From: Streptomyces humi
GTDB lineage: Bacteria > Actinomycetota > Actinomycetes > Streptomycetales > Streptomycetaceae
Assembly: GCF_001005085.2 (NCBI RefSeq)
Contig: NZ_LBMU02000115.1
Coordinates: forward strand, 1-64,000
Direction of reading: 5' to 3'
DNA: 64,000 bases
The notes beneath the pieces are model-generated. The model worked only from the letters and a program-made list of their open reading frames with translations, did not search any database and had not been told where the DNA came from. Shown here piece by piece: positions 16,029 to 24,716 of the stretch (positions are counted from its first letter, which is position 1; each line of letters starts with the position of its first letter). The position numbers and the translations under genes were made by a program.

Positions 16029-16958
16029 TCACCGGGTCTCGTCGGCGCGGCAGACCGCCGCGCATTCAGGCGTGGTCCGATCCTGGGGATCGGAGTCGAG
16101 GAACTGGGCGATCTCCGCTCGGGGCGCCTGGACGTTCACTCCTGTACTGCTGTACGGGCAGCGGCGGATCTCGCCGCCTGCGGACACGTAGAGAGAGGCG
16201 GATGAACAGAGGGGGCGGTCCTCGGGATGGAGGTGCATGGTCCGAAGCCCCGTCAGGTACTCCAGGAACCTTGGCGTGAGCTGGAAGTAGCGACCCAGGT
16301 GGGTGGTGTCGGCTCTTTGCTGGTCGAGGTAGCTGTGGACGGTGTGACCGGCGCGCCGTCGACCCGCGTCATCGAGGGCGACGGGGCTTAGCTGGATCTC
16401 GACGCCTGCCGCGGCGGCGCGTTGGTAGATGTCCTGACTCTCCTGGTCGCTGAGCTTCCAGTACGTGAGGTGGAGGACCTGCTGGTGTGTGGGGATCTGC
16501 TTCAGGGTCTCGATGGCTGAGGTGACGGACCGGGTCGTGAGGCCGATTTCCATGGCGCCGGCCGAGTCTGCGGACACGGTGACGTTCGCGAGCAGATGGG
16601 CCAGGTCGGCCAGACGGTGCACGTCCTCGGGGTCGCGGACGGAAGTGACCACGGACACCGGCAAGCCGAACTGGTGCCCAAGTCGAACCAGTTGGCGTAG
16701 CTCGGGGTGGTGTGCGGGTTCGCCTCCGGTGAGGCAGATTCCCTCGACGCCGATCTCATTCAACCGGGACAGGGTCCGGGTGTAGGTGGAGACGCCGAGG
16801 AACCCGTGGGCACGGTCGGCGCGGAAGCAGAACCCGCAGGCGATCCTGCAATGGCCCGCTGTGCTGACCAGCGCGGTGCGATACCGCATGCGAGGTGGCG
16901 TGGTCGGTGCTTTGGGGTGGACGACAACCGCGTTCACTGGAGCCCCGTGCTGTCCCAT
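16029..16958 (-). CDS. Radical SAM protein, second of the operon
   Basis: 309-aa radical SAM enzyme. C-xxx-C-xx-C in GHCRIACGFCF binds the reducing cluster; LTGGEP follows as the SAM-binding motif. A Cys-rich C-terminal third (PLCSSASLYVS...RRCPYSS, then PECAAVC) suggests an auxiliary iron-sulfur cluster of twitch/SPASM type. The ATG at 16958 has GGAG at a good distance and overlaps the previous gene by 25 bp; a GTG at 16937 with a 4-bp GTGA overlap is an alternative. It presumably modifies the same substrate as the SPASM enzyme upstream; the reaction cannot be inferred. Confidence 0.85.
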   Translation of the reverse strand: MGQHGAPVNAVVVHPKAPTTPPRMRYRTALVSTAGHCRIACGFCFRADRAHGFLGVSTYTRTLSRLNEIGVEGICLTGGEPAHHPELRQLVRLGHQFGLPVSVVTSVRDPEDVHRLADLAHLLANVTVSADSAGAMEIGLTTRSVTSAIETLKQIPTHQQVLHLTYWKLSDQESQDIYQRAAAAGVEIQLSPVALDDAGRRRAGHTVHSYLDQQRADTTHLGRYFQLTPRFLEYLTGLRTMHLHPEDRPLCSSASLYVSAGGEIRRCPYSSTGVNVQAPRAEIAQFLDSDPQDRTTPECAAVCRADETR

Positions 16959-18235
16959 ACGGCGATCTCCACCGTGCTCTGGTAGAAGGCGCACATCTGC
17001 GGGTCCGGTCGGTCCCCCGCGATCAGGAGCTGTTCGTTGCGGGAGGGACCGCCGCAGATCGCGAGCGCCGGGCACTCGCCGCACTCGGGGATAGGGGCGA
17101 TCTCCTTGGCGACGCCGCCCAACAGTGCCGGGTCGGCTCGTAACTCCTCAAGGGTATGCAGGAAGGCCGGCTCGGTGAAGTTGATGTCGCACAGGCTGAC
17201 TCGGCTGCCGGGCAGCAGGGCGGCGTTGAGCGTGCGGTCGCTCTGCATGTGGTCGAAGAGCATGGGGCGGCGCCGGTCGAGGGCCTGGAACGCCCGGTCG
17301 AGGACGGAGAACATCATGCCGCCTCGGCCGAGGGCCACCAGGCGCGCCTGGTACAGCTCCTCGGCGAGTTCTGTGCCGTCGACAGTCCAGCGCCCGCTGG
17401 CGGGGATGGGCGTGTTGGCGTAGATGAACTTCAGACCGAGCTCGTCGATGATCCATTTGACGGTCTCGGCCAGGCGCCCGATGTTCGCGGGCGTGGGAGT
17501 GAGGTTGCAGCCCACGTGGATGCCGTCCGCATCGAGGAGCCGGCCGACGTTGCGCCGGATGCGGTCGTCGGCCGGCTGCCCGCCCAGCAGTCTCCGGTGC
17601 TCGGAGTTGACCGAGGGTGGGCCGTCGACGGATATCCCGACGCCGTAGCGATAGCGGGAGAAGTGATCGATCATGGCGTCGGTGATCCGGGCGCCGTTGG
17701 TGACGACGGTTCGGCGTACGCGCTGCACGTCGTGCTGCTCGGCGAGTGCATCCGCGAGTTCGTCCCCGCGCTGCATCAGGTCGAACCGAGTCGTCGGCTC
17801 GCCCCCGAACCACTGGATGGCCACCTCATCCCGGCCGGCGTTGGTCTCGAAGAGGTAGGTCAGGCCGTCAGCGAGTTCCTGCTCCGTCATGTCCGGCTTG
17901 CCGGTGTTCGTCTCGACGAAGCAGTAGCTGCACTTCATGTTGCAGGCGTCGGTGAGGACGATCCGGAGACCGCTGATCCGTACGGGTAAGGGCTCCAGGC
18001 CCAGTCTCTGAAGTCGGCTGCGGAGTGCTTCGCGCCGGTCGAGGTCGGGACCGTCCGGCGTGAAGCCGAGCTCGGCGAGAGCTGTGTGCGTTGCGGTCGG
18101 GGGAACCGCGGAGAGATCGGTGACCTCCCCGCGGTCGAGGTACACGCTGTCCAGCGTGACCGGGTCGAGGAGGGCCGCCTCGCCGTCCCGGTCGTACCGG
18201 ATGTACTTCCCCCACAGAAGCTGCGAGGAGGCCAC
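16934..18235 (-). CDS. Radical SAM/SPASM maturase
   Basis: 433-aa enzyme of the anSME/peptide-maturase class. The cluster motif CNMKCSYC is near residue 100, the WFGGEPT motif mid-domain. The SPASM region at the C-terminus shows CDINFTEP, CGECPALAICGG and a final MC. The N-terminal 90 residues could be a peptide-binding (RRE-like) part. Such enzymes form thioether, C-C or epimerised residues in ribosomal peptides or activate sulfatases; no sulfatase is nearby. It starts at a GTG only 5 bp after the 118-aa gene, so the two are translationally linked, making that protein its likely substrate. Confidence 0.9.
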   Translation of the reverse strand: MASSQLLWGKYIRYDRDGEAALLDPVTLDSVYLDRGEVTDLSAVPPTATHTALAELGFTPDGPDLDRREALRSRLQRLGLEPLPVRISGLRIVLTDACNMKCSYCFVETNTGKPDMTEQELADGLTYLFETNAGRDEVAIQWFGGEPTTRFDLMQRGDELADALAEQHDVQRVRRTVVTNGARITDAMIDHFSRYRYGVGISVDGPPSVNSEHRRLLGGQPADDRIRRNVGRLLDADGIHVGCNLTPTPANIGRLAETVKWIIDELGLKFIYANTPIPASGRWTVDGTELAEELYQARLVALGRGGMMFSVLDRAFQALDRRRPMLFDHMQSDRTLNAALLPGSRVSLCDINFTEPAFLHTLEELRADPALLGGVAKEIAPIPECGECPALAICGGPSRNEQLLIAGDRPDPQMCAFYQSTVEIAVWDSTGLQ

Positions 18236-18240
18236 AGGTG

Positions 18241-18597
18241 TTACGCGGCTTCCTCTTCCATGATGCCGCGCTCGGCCATCAGCTTGCGGACGAGTTCCTC
18301 TCCGGAGGCCTGCAGCTGTGCCGAGGCCTCCGGGGAGCCGCCGTCCGCCAGGACGATCACGCCCGGAAGGGTGGGGTTCGCGGCGATGATCGTGATGCCG
18401 GCGGGCTCGGTGCTGACCACCATGATCGCGTTCTCGACGGGCACCCAGTCCGTGTTGTCCTTCAACGCTTCCAGGATCTCGGCCTGCTTGGCCTGGAAGG
18501 CGTCACGCTCGCCCATCCAGACCCCCGCCTTGCTCTTGGAGTCGACGACGTCGGCGTAGATCAGGTGATCGCCCTTGGTACGTCGAGGAGTCGGCAT
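18241..18597 (-). CDS. 118-aa protein, candidate radical SAM substrate
   Basis: First gene of the operon, with an excellent RBS (AAAGGAGAGGG). It is a soluble 118-aa protein with a basic start (MPTPRRTKG), a central hydrophobic beta-like part (AIMVVSTEPAGITIIAANP), a DGGSPEAS turn near residue 87 and an acidic helical tail. It has no Cys. Its size and position 5 bp ahead of a SPASM maturase suggest a precursor with a folded leader, like nitrile-hydratase-type leaders, or a modified protein; a binding partner or chaperone is also possible. I recognise no family. The 14-bp cluster palindrome lies 105 bp upstream. Confidence 0.7.
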   Translation of the reverse strand: MPTPRRTKGDHLIYADVVDSKSKAGVWMGERDAFQAKQAEILEALKDNTDWVPVENAIMVVSTEPAGITIIAANPTLPGVIVLADGGSPEASAQLQASGEELVRKLMAERGIMEEEAA

Positions 18598-18701
18598 GAC
18601 CCTCTCCTTTCCCGTGCTCGGCTTGTGTCGGCTTCGGCGGTGCCAGTGCACAACGAGAGGTGTGCGGGGAGCAGCCTTCCGCAGCGCAGGGCGGACGGCA
18701 C

Positions 18702-18715
18702 ATTTCGCGGGTGAT
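18702..18715. promoter_or_regulatory. Shared palindrome, site B (half conserved)
   Basis: ATTTC-GCGG-GTGAT: the right half matches the cluster motif exactly and the left half partly; TAACCC follows, as at the other sites. It also forms its own repeat CGGGT-N6-ACCCG (18708-18723). It is located between the 118-aa protein operon and the divergent coiled-coil gene. Confidence 0.6.
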
Positions 18716-18920
18716 ATAACCCGGGAGATACGCGCTCCATGCTGATGGAGGGTAAATGGGGTATCTCCGAACCTGCTGGTCGACGCCCCGACACCGCCAG
18801 CGGGTCCGCGTCATCGGCGGTGGGGCCGCGGTCGTGCCGACAGAATGCGCAAGGTGGAGCTGGACACGTCGACCCAAACGGATAGACGAGTATGCGAAGC
18901 CTCTGGTGGAGAGGGTCTCT

Positions 18921-19565
18921 GTGGATGTGACGACACTTGCGGTCGCGCTCATCAGCGTCGGAGGGACGTTGGGCGGGACCCTGGGTGGGGCGGTGCTCAG
19001 CCAGCGTGCAAGCCGCGCCGAAGCAGCGGAGCAGAACCGGCGTGCCGATCGTGAGCGGGAGCACGAGCGTGATGAGCGAGCGTTGCAGGCGAAGCGTGAT
19101 CTTTATGCCCGTCTCAACACCGCGGCCCGCGCTTACCGGGTCGCCGCCAGAGACGCCGTCCTGGCTTCCGAGCGTGGCGAAAGTGTCGATCCGGCAGTTC
19201 TCGACGCCGCCAAGGAGGCCTGGGCCGACCAGTACTCCCAGGCCCAGATGGCGCTGGCGAAGAGTGTTCTGGAGGCCGCCTCGACGCTCAACAGATCGCT
19301 CGGTGTCGGGTACACGGTTGTGAAACAGCTGCCGGGCAGCCGAGACCTCGACGAGGCGTACCAGCGGGCCAAGGAATGGTTCAGCGGTCCGTTGTCCGAC
19401 GGTGTCTACCTGTTGCGGGTCACGCTGCGGCATGACCTCGGTATCGAGGTCGACTCCCACTTCGAGCAGACCAGTACGCAGATCCTCACTGTGCTCGACA
19501 GCGCGCGGGACAACCTTGACCGTCTACTTGCTGCGGAACGCGCACAGTCCGCCAGGTCCAGCTGA
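18921..19565 (+). CDS. Membrane-anchored coiled-coil protein
   Basis: 214-aa protein with one N-terminal hydrophobic, Gly-rich segment (LAVALISVGGTLGGTLGGAVL), a very charged Arg/Glu stretch predicted to form a coiled coil, and a helical C-terminal half. Function unknown; similar small proteins are frequent in actinobacterial accessory regions. The GTG at 18921 is preceded by GGAGAGGG at 7 bp; a GTG at 18927 is an alternative. It is divergent from the 118-aa protein gene and could share the site-B control region. Confidence 0.65.
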   Translation: MDVTTLAVALISVGGTLGGTLGGAVLSQRASRAEAAEQNRRADREREHERDERALQAKRDLYARLNTAARAYRVAARDAVLASERGESVDPAVLDAAKEAWADQYSQAQMALAKSVLEAASTLNRSLGVGYTVVKQLPGSRDLDEAYQRAKEWFSGPLSDGVYLLRVTLRHDLGIEVDSHFEQTSTQILTVLDSARDNLDRLLAAERAQSARSS

Positions 19566-19825
19566 CGGGCAAGGAGGCTCAGGTCTGCTCCGAGTTGGCC
19601 GTAGCCAGGGATCAGCTCCGCTATATGGACCCTGGCGAAGCCGTCTTGAGGAGAGGGGTGACCGGTACTGGGCAGACGGTGGCAAATGCGCCGGAGTGAT
19701 CCGTCACGGAATTGCAGTCACAACCAATTTCGTACAGGTCGATAGGGTCCAAGGTATGCATCACTGCATGCCCAACGAAGCTGTGTGGGACGTGCGCCCT
19801 CGATCGCTTCCCGGCAAGCCCCGGT

Positions 19826-20701
19826 TCAGGCCCTACTCCAGGAGGCTGTCTCTCGCCCGTCCATGAGCGTCGCGACTCGGTGTGAAAGCTGCTTACCAGC
19901 CGCCTTGTCCCCTCGATCCGCGCGTCGTATGAAGGCGCCGAGTGTGTGCAGGTCTCGAATCGCTCGCAGCACAGCCAGCCCATCCCACTGTCGGATGTCG
20001 TACCCATACCGAAGGCTGAACTCGTCGAGGTCCGCGACAGTACGCCCGAACCGGACCCCTTGGAAGGTGTTGGCCAGGTCGATCTCACGAGGGCCGAACG
20101 CTGCCTCGTCCCAGTCGCCGAGCCGCACGCCGTCACCACTCCAGAGCGTGTTTCCGGGATAGGCGTCGCCGTGGATGTGACCCTGGCCCAGAGGGAAGTC
20201 GAGCCTGCCGTAGCTGTCCAGAAGCTCCTCCCGCCGCGCGACCAACCACTCACGCTGCGCCGAGGCCAAGTAGCAGCTGGACTCCACGGAGTTCTTGAAC
20301 GAGGTGAGGGGCTGAAACCGGGGAAGCGGGATCGGCGGCGCCGGCAAGGAGTGGAGTTCACGTAGCAGGGCGCCCAAGGGGCCGGCCGGTGGCCCGCTGC
20401 CTTCTGGCTGCGGGTAGTGGTGCCAGAACGTCACCGCGTGCGGAGCGTAGACGAGCGGCTGGGGGAGATCCGCGGGCTCCGTCGCCGGGAAGCCGTTCGC
20501 GACGAGCCAGCGGGTCAGCGAGACCGCTGTGTCGAGACGTGGCCGCTGGGAGAGGGGGCTGACGCGTACGACGAGGCCTTCGTCGGCAAGGAGGAACACG
20601 GACGTGGCGTGGTCGTGGAGTCGGGTGAGTGACTGGTCTGTCAGGCCTGAGGCTCGGCAGGCCATGCGGGCGGCGGACTCGGGAGAGACCGTCGTCGTCA
20701 T
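19826..20701 (-). CDS. Aminoglycoside-phosphotransferase-fold kinase
   Basis: 291-aa protein of the APH/choline-kinase fold. The catalytic loop HGDAYPGNTLW (near residue 180) supplies the catalytic Asp and Asn, and GDWDEAAFGP is the DFG-equivalent metal site, so it should be catalytically competent. Substrates in this fold include antibiotics, sugars and small alcohols; none is indicated. Its ATG overlaps the stop of the upstream zinc-ribbon XRE gene by 4 bp, so the kinase and that regulator form an operon. Confidence 0.88.
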   Translation of the reverse strand: MTTTVSPESAARMACRASGLTDQSLTRLHDHATSVFLLADEGLVVRVSPLSQRPRLDTAVSLTRWLVANGFPATEPADLPQPLVYAPHAVTFWHHYPQPEGSGPPAGPLGALLRELHSLPAPPIPLPRFQPLTSFKNSVESSCYLASAQREWLVARREELLDSYGRLDFPLGQGHIHGDAYPGNTLWSGDGVRLGDWDEAAFGPREIDLANTFQGVRFGRTVADLDEFSLRYGYDIRQWDGLAVLRAIRDLHTLGAFIRRADRGDKAAGKQLSHRVATLMDGRETASWSRA

Positions 20702-22173
20702 GGGGCAAGGACCTTTGTTCGGGTGTCTATCGCCTGGTACCCGCGGGCCGCTTCGGCGAGTTCACGCGCGACGGAGCTCCGGGCGAACCGCGGTTGCTCC
20801 AACAGCCTAGCCACTGACTGCACGGCGTCGCCGAGTTGCCGAATGCGTTGGTCCGCCGGGAGATCCAGGACGGGCCGAAGGTGCTCTCCGGCTCCCTCGA
20901 TCTCCCCTGCGGTGATGCGCGCTGTCGCGATGTCGAGGCGCGCCAGGGCTTCGTCGCCGTACGACCTCTGCTCCGGAGGGCCGGATTCGTAGAGTTCGAT
21001 GGCCGTGGCCGCGTGCTGCTCGGCCAGCCGATGCTCGCCAAGCAGCGCGAAGGTTCCGCCGATGTAGTAGTGCTGCTTCGCTTCGGGGAACGTGAGGAGG
21101 CCTCCGAACCGGGTCAGGGCGTCTGGAGCCCCATGCCGGTCCCGGGCCCGTTTGAGTTCCTCGATGGCGTCCATGGCAGTCCGGCGGTCGCCGATGCGAG
21201 CCGCCGCCCGGGCTTCGATCGCCGCTATCCGGATTCGGGTTTCCCCACCGGGGGACAGCAGGGCGGCCTGCCTTGTGTAGTCGAGAGCTGTCTGCCGCCG
21301 CGACGACCACTCGGCGATCAGCGCGGCCGTGCCCTTCACCCAGGCTCGCAGGTCGTTGTGATCGGACTGTTCGGCGAGAGTCCAGGCTGTCTGCAACTGC
21401 GCGACAGCGGCGTCTTCGTCGCCGAGGTTCTGCGAGGCGTGAGCGAGCAACAGGGAGCTGGTGCCAGCGAGCAGGAGCAGTTTTCTGGTCTGGCCGAGAG
21501 GCTGGCGGCCGTTCAGCAGGCCGAAGAGGTGATCCCTAGTCGACACGAGGTCAGTGAAGATCCGGTGCAGCGGTGCGTGGACGTAGTCACCGGCGATCCC
21601 GGCGAGTACGGCCTCGATCCCTTCGAGCTCCACGTCGCTGACGTTGCTCCGCGTGATGTCGCTGGCGAAGTTCAGGGACTGCACGGCGGCCTGGGCCGCC
21701 AACTGGTTCAGGTCGGTGGCCTCGGTCACCCCGGGAGGCACGTCGACGGGTGACCATCCGATCTGTGCGGGGACAGAGACGTCGTACGTCCCCTGTTCGC
21801 GGAAAGGCGGAGCCAGCAGGGCGTCCGGCGTGCCGATGCCGTCGAGGAACCGCGCGACCTTGTCGAGGTTCGTGAGACGTCGGCTGCCGGCTTCGAGCAT
21901 CGACAGGAAGCCCTGGCTCAGGCCGGCCATGGACGCCATGTCTTCTTGCCGAAGACCGGCTCTCTCCCGGATGAGTCGGCTCGCACGGCCGAAGTCCCAC
22001 GCCGCGATGGCGGTTTGGATGTCGCGGTCGGTCCACACCGTGTCCGGGATGCTGCGGACTGGTTGCGGCTCCCACGTCCCCTTGGTGCGGGCGCACGCCG
22101 CGCACAGTTCGTCAAGGTTGTACTGGCTCAACCGGCATCCGCAGCCGGCGCATGTGCGAGGGTTCCTCGGCAT
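20698..22173 (-). CDS. Zinc-ribbon XRE/TPR regulator
   Basis: 491-aa regulator. A CxxC...CxxC ribbon (CAGCGCRLSQYN...CAAC) lies within the first 30 residues, an XRE HTH at about residues 60-110 (MASMAGLSQGFLSMLEAGSRRL), then a long helical region with TPR-like repeats. It is paralogous to the regulator at 22999. The ATG at 22173 starts directly before the ribbon; the frame is open to 22236 without a better start. The conserved palindrome at 22232-22245 lies 59 bp upstream, suggesting autoregulation. A 4-bp overlap links it to the downstream kinase gene. Confidence 0.85.
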   Translation of the reverse strand: MPRNPRTCAGCGCRLSQYNLDELCAACARTKGTWEPQPVRSIPDTVWTDRDIQTAIAAWDFGRASRLIRERAGLRQEDMASMAGLSQGFLSMLEAGSRRLTNLDKVARFLDGIGTPDALLAPPFREQGTYDVSVPAQIGWSPVDVPPGVTEATDLNQLAAQAAVQSLNFASDITRSNVSDVELEGIEAVLAGIAGDYVHAPLHRIFTDLVSTRDHLFGLLNGRQPLGQTRKLLLLAGTSSLLLAHASQNLGDEDAAVAQLQTAWTLAEQSDHNDLRAWVKGTAALIAEWSSRRQTALDYTRQAALLSPGGETRIRIAAIEARAAARIGDRRTAMDAIEELKRARDRHGAPDALTRFGGLLTFPEAKQHYYIGGTFALLGEHRLAEQHAATAIELYESGPPEQRSYGDEALARLDIATARITAGEIEGAGEHLRPVLDLPADQRIRQLGDAVQSVARLLEQPRFARSSVARELAEAARGYQAIDTRTKVLAP

Positions 22174-22231
22174 CGCGCCCCCGTTCCTCGTCTGCGGACG
22201 GCAGCGTACGTGCGGGCACTCGCGGGCGGGA

Positions 22232-22245
22232 ATCACGCCGGTGAT
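22232..22245. promoter_or_regulatory. Shared palindrome, site C
   Basis: ATCAC-GCCG-GTGAT, perfect 5-4-5 repeat followed by ACCCC. It sits in the 100-bp gap between the HAD gene and the zinc-ribbon XRE gene starting at 22173, in promoter position for the latter. Confidence 0.75.
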
Positions 22246-22273
22246 ACCCCAGTTGGTGGGCGGCGGGGTGTGC

Positions 22274-23002
22274 TCAGACGTCGGAGCGGGTCACTGCCGT
22301 GATCGCGTCCAGAAGCTGCGGAACGTCTTCGAGGCTGTCGAGTACGACGTCGGCTCCGGCTGCCGCCAGATCGACGGCGGAGGTCTTTCCGGACGCGACC
22401 GCGATCACAGGTGCTCCGCCTTCGAGGCCCGTGCGGACGTCTTCGAGGGAGTCGCCGATGATGACCGTGTTGGAGCGGGAGAAGCGTGTGCCGTATTCGG
22501 TCTGGGCGCGTGTCTGGGCGACTGATACGAGACTCGGGCGGTGGTCGTTGTCGGACGAGTACCCCCCGATCTCCGTGTCCAGGAAGCCGGTGAGGTCGAA
22601 CGCCTGGAGCTTCAGCAGGGCATTGGGCTTGAGGTTCCCCGTGACCACCGTCGGTACGTATCCCGGTTGGGCCTGCACGTTCTTGAGGGCGGAGACGGCT
22701 CCGGGCAGGAGGACACCTTGTCGGCGAAGATCTTCCGTGTGTGCGGCGAGGCGTCGGGGGAGGAGTTCCACCATGCGCGGCAACAAATGCGGGACCTCTG
22801 CATCGGGGACGCCGTTGTCCGTCAGGAGGGAGCGGATCGCCAGGGGCATGGTGACGCCGGTACCTCGTGCCGGGAGGTGCTCCGCGGGACGACCGACGAT
22901 CTCGGCGAAGGTCTCCCGGTAGACCTGCCTGTCGATGTCGCCGACGTACAACAGGGTGCGGTCGATGTCCCACAGGACGAGGGTCCGAGGTGCGGCGGTC
23001 AA
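22274..23002 (-). CDS. HAD-superfamily phosphatase
   Basis: 242-aa hydrolase. Motif I is LWDIDRTLL near residue 10 (Asp nucleophile; the second Asp of the usual DxD is kept), motif II VTGN, a Lys region follows, and motif IV is IIGDSLEDVRTG. The helical cap lies between motifs I and II, as in phosphoglycolate-phosphatase-like members. It starts at a TTG overlapping the stop of the upstream XRE gene (TTGA), so it is translationally coupled. A much longer open frame reaches 24487, but that is out-of-frame read-through over the XRE gene. Substrate unknown. Confidence 0.85.
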   Translation of the reverse strand: MTAAPRTLVLWDIDRTLLYVGDIDRQVYRETFAEIVGRPAEHLPARGTGVTMPLAIRSLLTDNGVPDAEVPHLLPRMVELLPRRLAAHTEDLRRQGVLLPGAVSALKNVQAQPGYVPTVVTGNLKPNALLKLQAFDLTGFLDTEIGGYSSDNDHRPSLVSVAQTRAQTEYGTRFSRSNTVIIGDSLEDVRTGLEGGAPVIAVASGKTSAVDLAAAGADVVLDSLEDVPQLLDAITAVTRSDV

Positions 23003-24519
23003 GTTCGGCTCCCTGTTGCCGGCATCGCGACGTGTCGCTCCAGTACGTCCTGAGCGTACGGGCTGTGGGCGACCTGACGGAGCCCGTGGATCATGTCCGC
23101 GACGTGGCTGTCGAGCCGGGCCGACCGGAGCCTCGCGGCCAGGTCGAGGACTTCGTGCGCCGCGGCGGCCCCGGCTTCTATGTCGCCTTGCTCGACGTGG
23201 GCGGTGGCGGCACGCGAGAGGAACAGGCCGCGGGTGCGGTGGTCCGCCGGGTTGAGTGCCTGCCGTGCCCTGGTGAAGCTGGCGGCGGCGCTGCTCGGGT
23301 CGCCGAGGTCGAGGTGGCAGCTGCCCGCCTGGCCGTGGATCTCGCCCTCGTTGACCCAGTACAGCCAGGGCGGGTCCTGTTCGGAGCGGCCCTGAGCGCA
23401 GAGTTCGGCCGCTCGTCCGAGTGCGGTGAGGGTGGCTTGGCGTTCGCCCAGTTTGGCGTGCCCGCGAGCCTGCCGCGTAAGGAGCATGGCTTCGAGCGCC
23501 GGTGTGCCGAGGTGCCTGACCCTGTCCCGGGCACGCTGGGCCGCGGCCACGGCATGGTGCGGGGCCCCGGTGGAGTAGCCGTGGATGGCTATGTAGGACA
23601 GGGCGCCGGCGCCCAGCCGTACGTCCTGCGAGGCTTTCGCCGCGCGCAGGGCCGCGTACAGGTAGCTGAGTGGACGATCCCGGTCGCCGGAGTCGAAGAC
23701 GAACCAGCCGGTCTGCGTGGCCGTGTCGGCGATGATCGCCGCGAGGCGGCGTCCGGTCTCCTCGTCGTACGAGGTCTCCTCCAGCAGGTGCTTGAGGAAC
23801 CGGAGGTGGCTGTCCCCGAGAGCGGTGAGGGTGCCGCTGCCGTCGCTCGCGTCCATGGTGCGGAGACTGTCGGTGGTGCGTTGCAGGGCGTCCAGCAGGT
23901 CGCCGGTGAGCTGACTCCCCTCCGCTGCCCTGGTGAGGGGTTCGGCTTCGGCGGTGTCCCAGGCGTTGACGAAGGTGGTGAGGGCGATGCCGCCAGCGGT
24001 GAGGAATCGTCGACGGTTCATCGCGTTGCCTCCTACCGCGCTGTCCAGTGCTTCCACCATACGGGCCGAGGTCCAGGGGAGGCTCGGATCGGCGTCGCCG
24101 GCGAACGGGGCCTGGGGCGCTTGCTGGGCTGGCCCGTGAGCATGTGGGAGAGGAAGGGCGACCAACTCGGCTGGTACGCCGAGGCCTGTCAGGAACTCGA
24201 TGATCTTGTCGATGTTGGTGAGCCGGCGGTTGCCAGACTCCAGCATGGACAGGAAGGACTGGCTCATCCCGGTGAGCTGGGCCATGTCTCCCTGACGAAG
24301 GCCACTTCGGAGCCGGATGAGGCGGCTGGCCCGGCTGAAATCCCAGTTGCCGAGCGCACTTCGGACTTCCGTGTCCGTCCAGACGTATTCCGGCACGAGC
24401 GGCGTGAAATGAGCTTGCCTGGGTTGAGAGCGGGCGCAGGAAGCGCACAGGGAATCCGAGTTGTACTGGCTCAGGGAGCAGCCGCATCGATCGCAGTGCC
24501 GTTGCGCCTGGCGAGGCAC
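22999..24519 (-). CDS. Zinc-ribbon XRE/TPR regulator
   Basis: 506-aa regulator with the ribbon CDRCGCSLSQYN...CASC in the first 30 residues, an XRE HTH at about residues 55-105 (MAQLTGMSQSFLSMLESGNRRL), a linker, a twin-Arg-like hydrophobic patch NRRRFLTAGGIALTTF near residue 170 and a TPR-like C-terminal half. The patch looks like a Tat signal embedded in the middle, common in this regulator type and probably not used for export. The conserved palindrome at 24577-24590 lies 58 bp upstream. It is coupled to the HAD gene. Confidence 0.85.
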   Translation of the reverse strand: MPRQAQRHCDRCGCSLSQYNSDSLCASCARSQPRQAHFTPLVPEYVWTDTEVRSALGNWDFSRASRLIRLRSGLRQGDMAQLTGMSQSFLSMLESGNRRLTNIDKIIEFLTGLGVPAELVALPLPHAHGPAQQAPQAPFAGDADPSLPWTSARMVEALDSAVGGNAMNRRRFLTAGGIALTTFVNAWDTAEAEPLTRAAEGSQLTGDLLDALQRTTDSLRTMDASDGSGTLTALGDSHLRFLKHLLEETSYDEETGRRLAAIIADTATQTGWFVFDSGDRDRPLSYLYAALRAAKASQDVRLGAGALSYIAIHGYSTGAPHHAVAAAQRARDRVRHLGTPALEAMLLTRQARGHAKLGERQATLTALGRAAELCAQGRSEQDPPWLYWVNEGEIHGQAGSCHLDLGDPSSAAASFTRARQALNPADHRTRGLFLSRAATAHVEQGDIEAGAAAAHEVLDLAARLRSARLDSHVADMIHGLRQVAHSPYAQDVLERHVAMPATGSRT

Positions 24520-24576
24520 TCTTCCCTCCCCCGAGCGAGATGTGCGGTTCTCCGGGCGTCCTTTCGCGGAGCCGGA

Positions 24577-24590
24577 ATCACCTTAGTGAT
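24577..24590. promoter_or_regulatory. Shared palindrome, site D
   Basis: ATCAC-CTTA-GTGAT, perfect 5-4-5 repeat, continuing as ATCACC so that a second GTGATATCAC palindrome (24586-24595) overlaps it. It is placed 58 bp before the start of the zinc-ribbon XRE gene at 24519, the same distance as site C from its gene. Confidence 0.78.
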
Positions 24591-24716
24591 ATCACCTTCG
24601 GCATGTGCGTAATCACCGTCCAGTGAACAGTCTTGGGGGCCAGCCCGCGTTCCGGTGACAGAAGTCGCCCGGTCGAGCGGCTCAACCGGTCCGTTCGGAC
24701 GCACAGGAGTCTCCCG

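Noticed and set aside
22274..24487. 737-aa frame that would fuse the HAD domain to a long Arg/Pro-rich protein
   Set aside because: The N-terminal 490 residues are an out-of-frame reading of the zinc-ribbon XRE gene; the HAD protein starts at the TTG at 23002.
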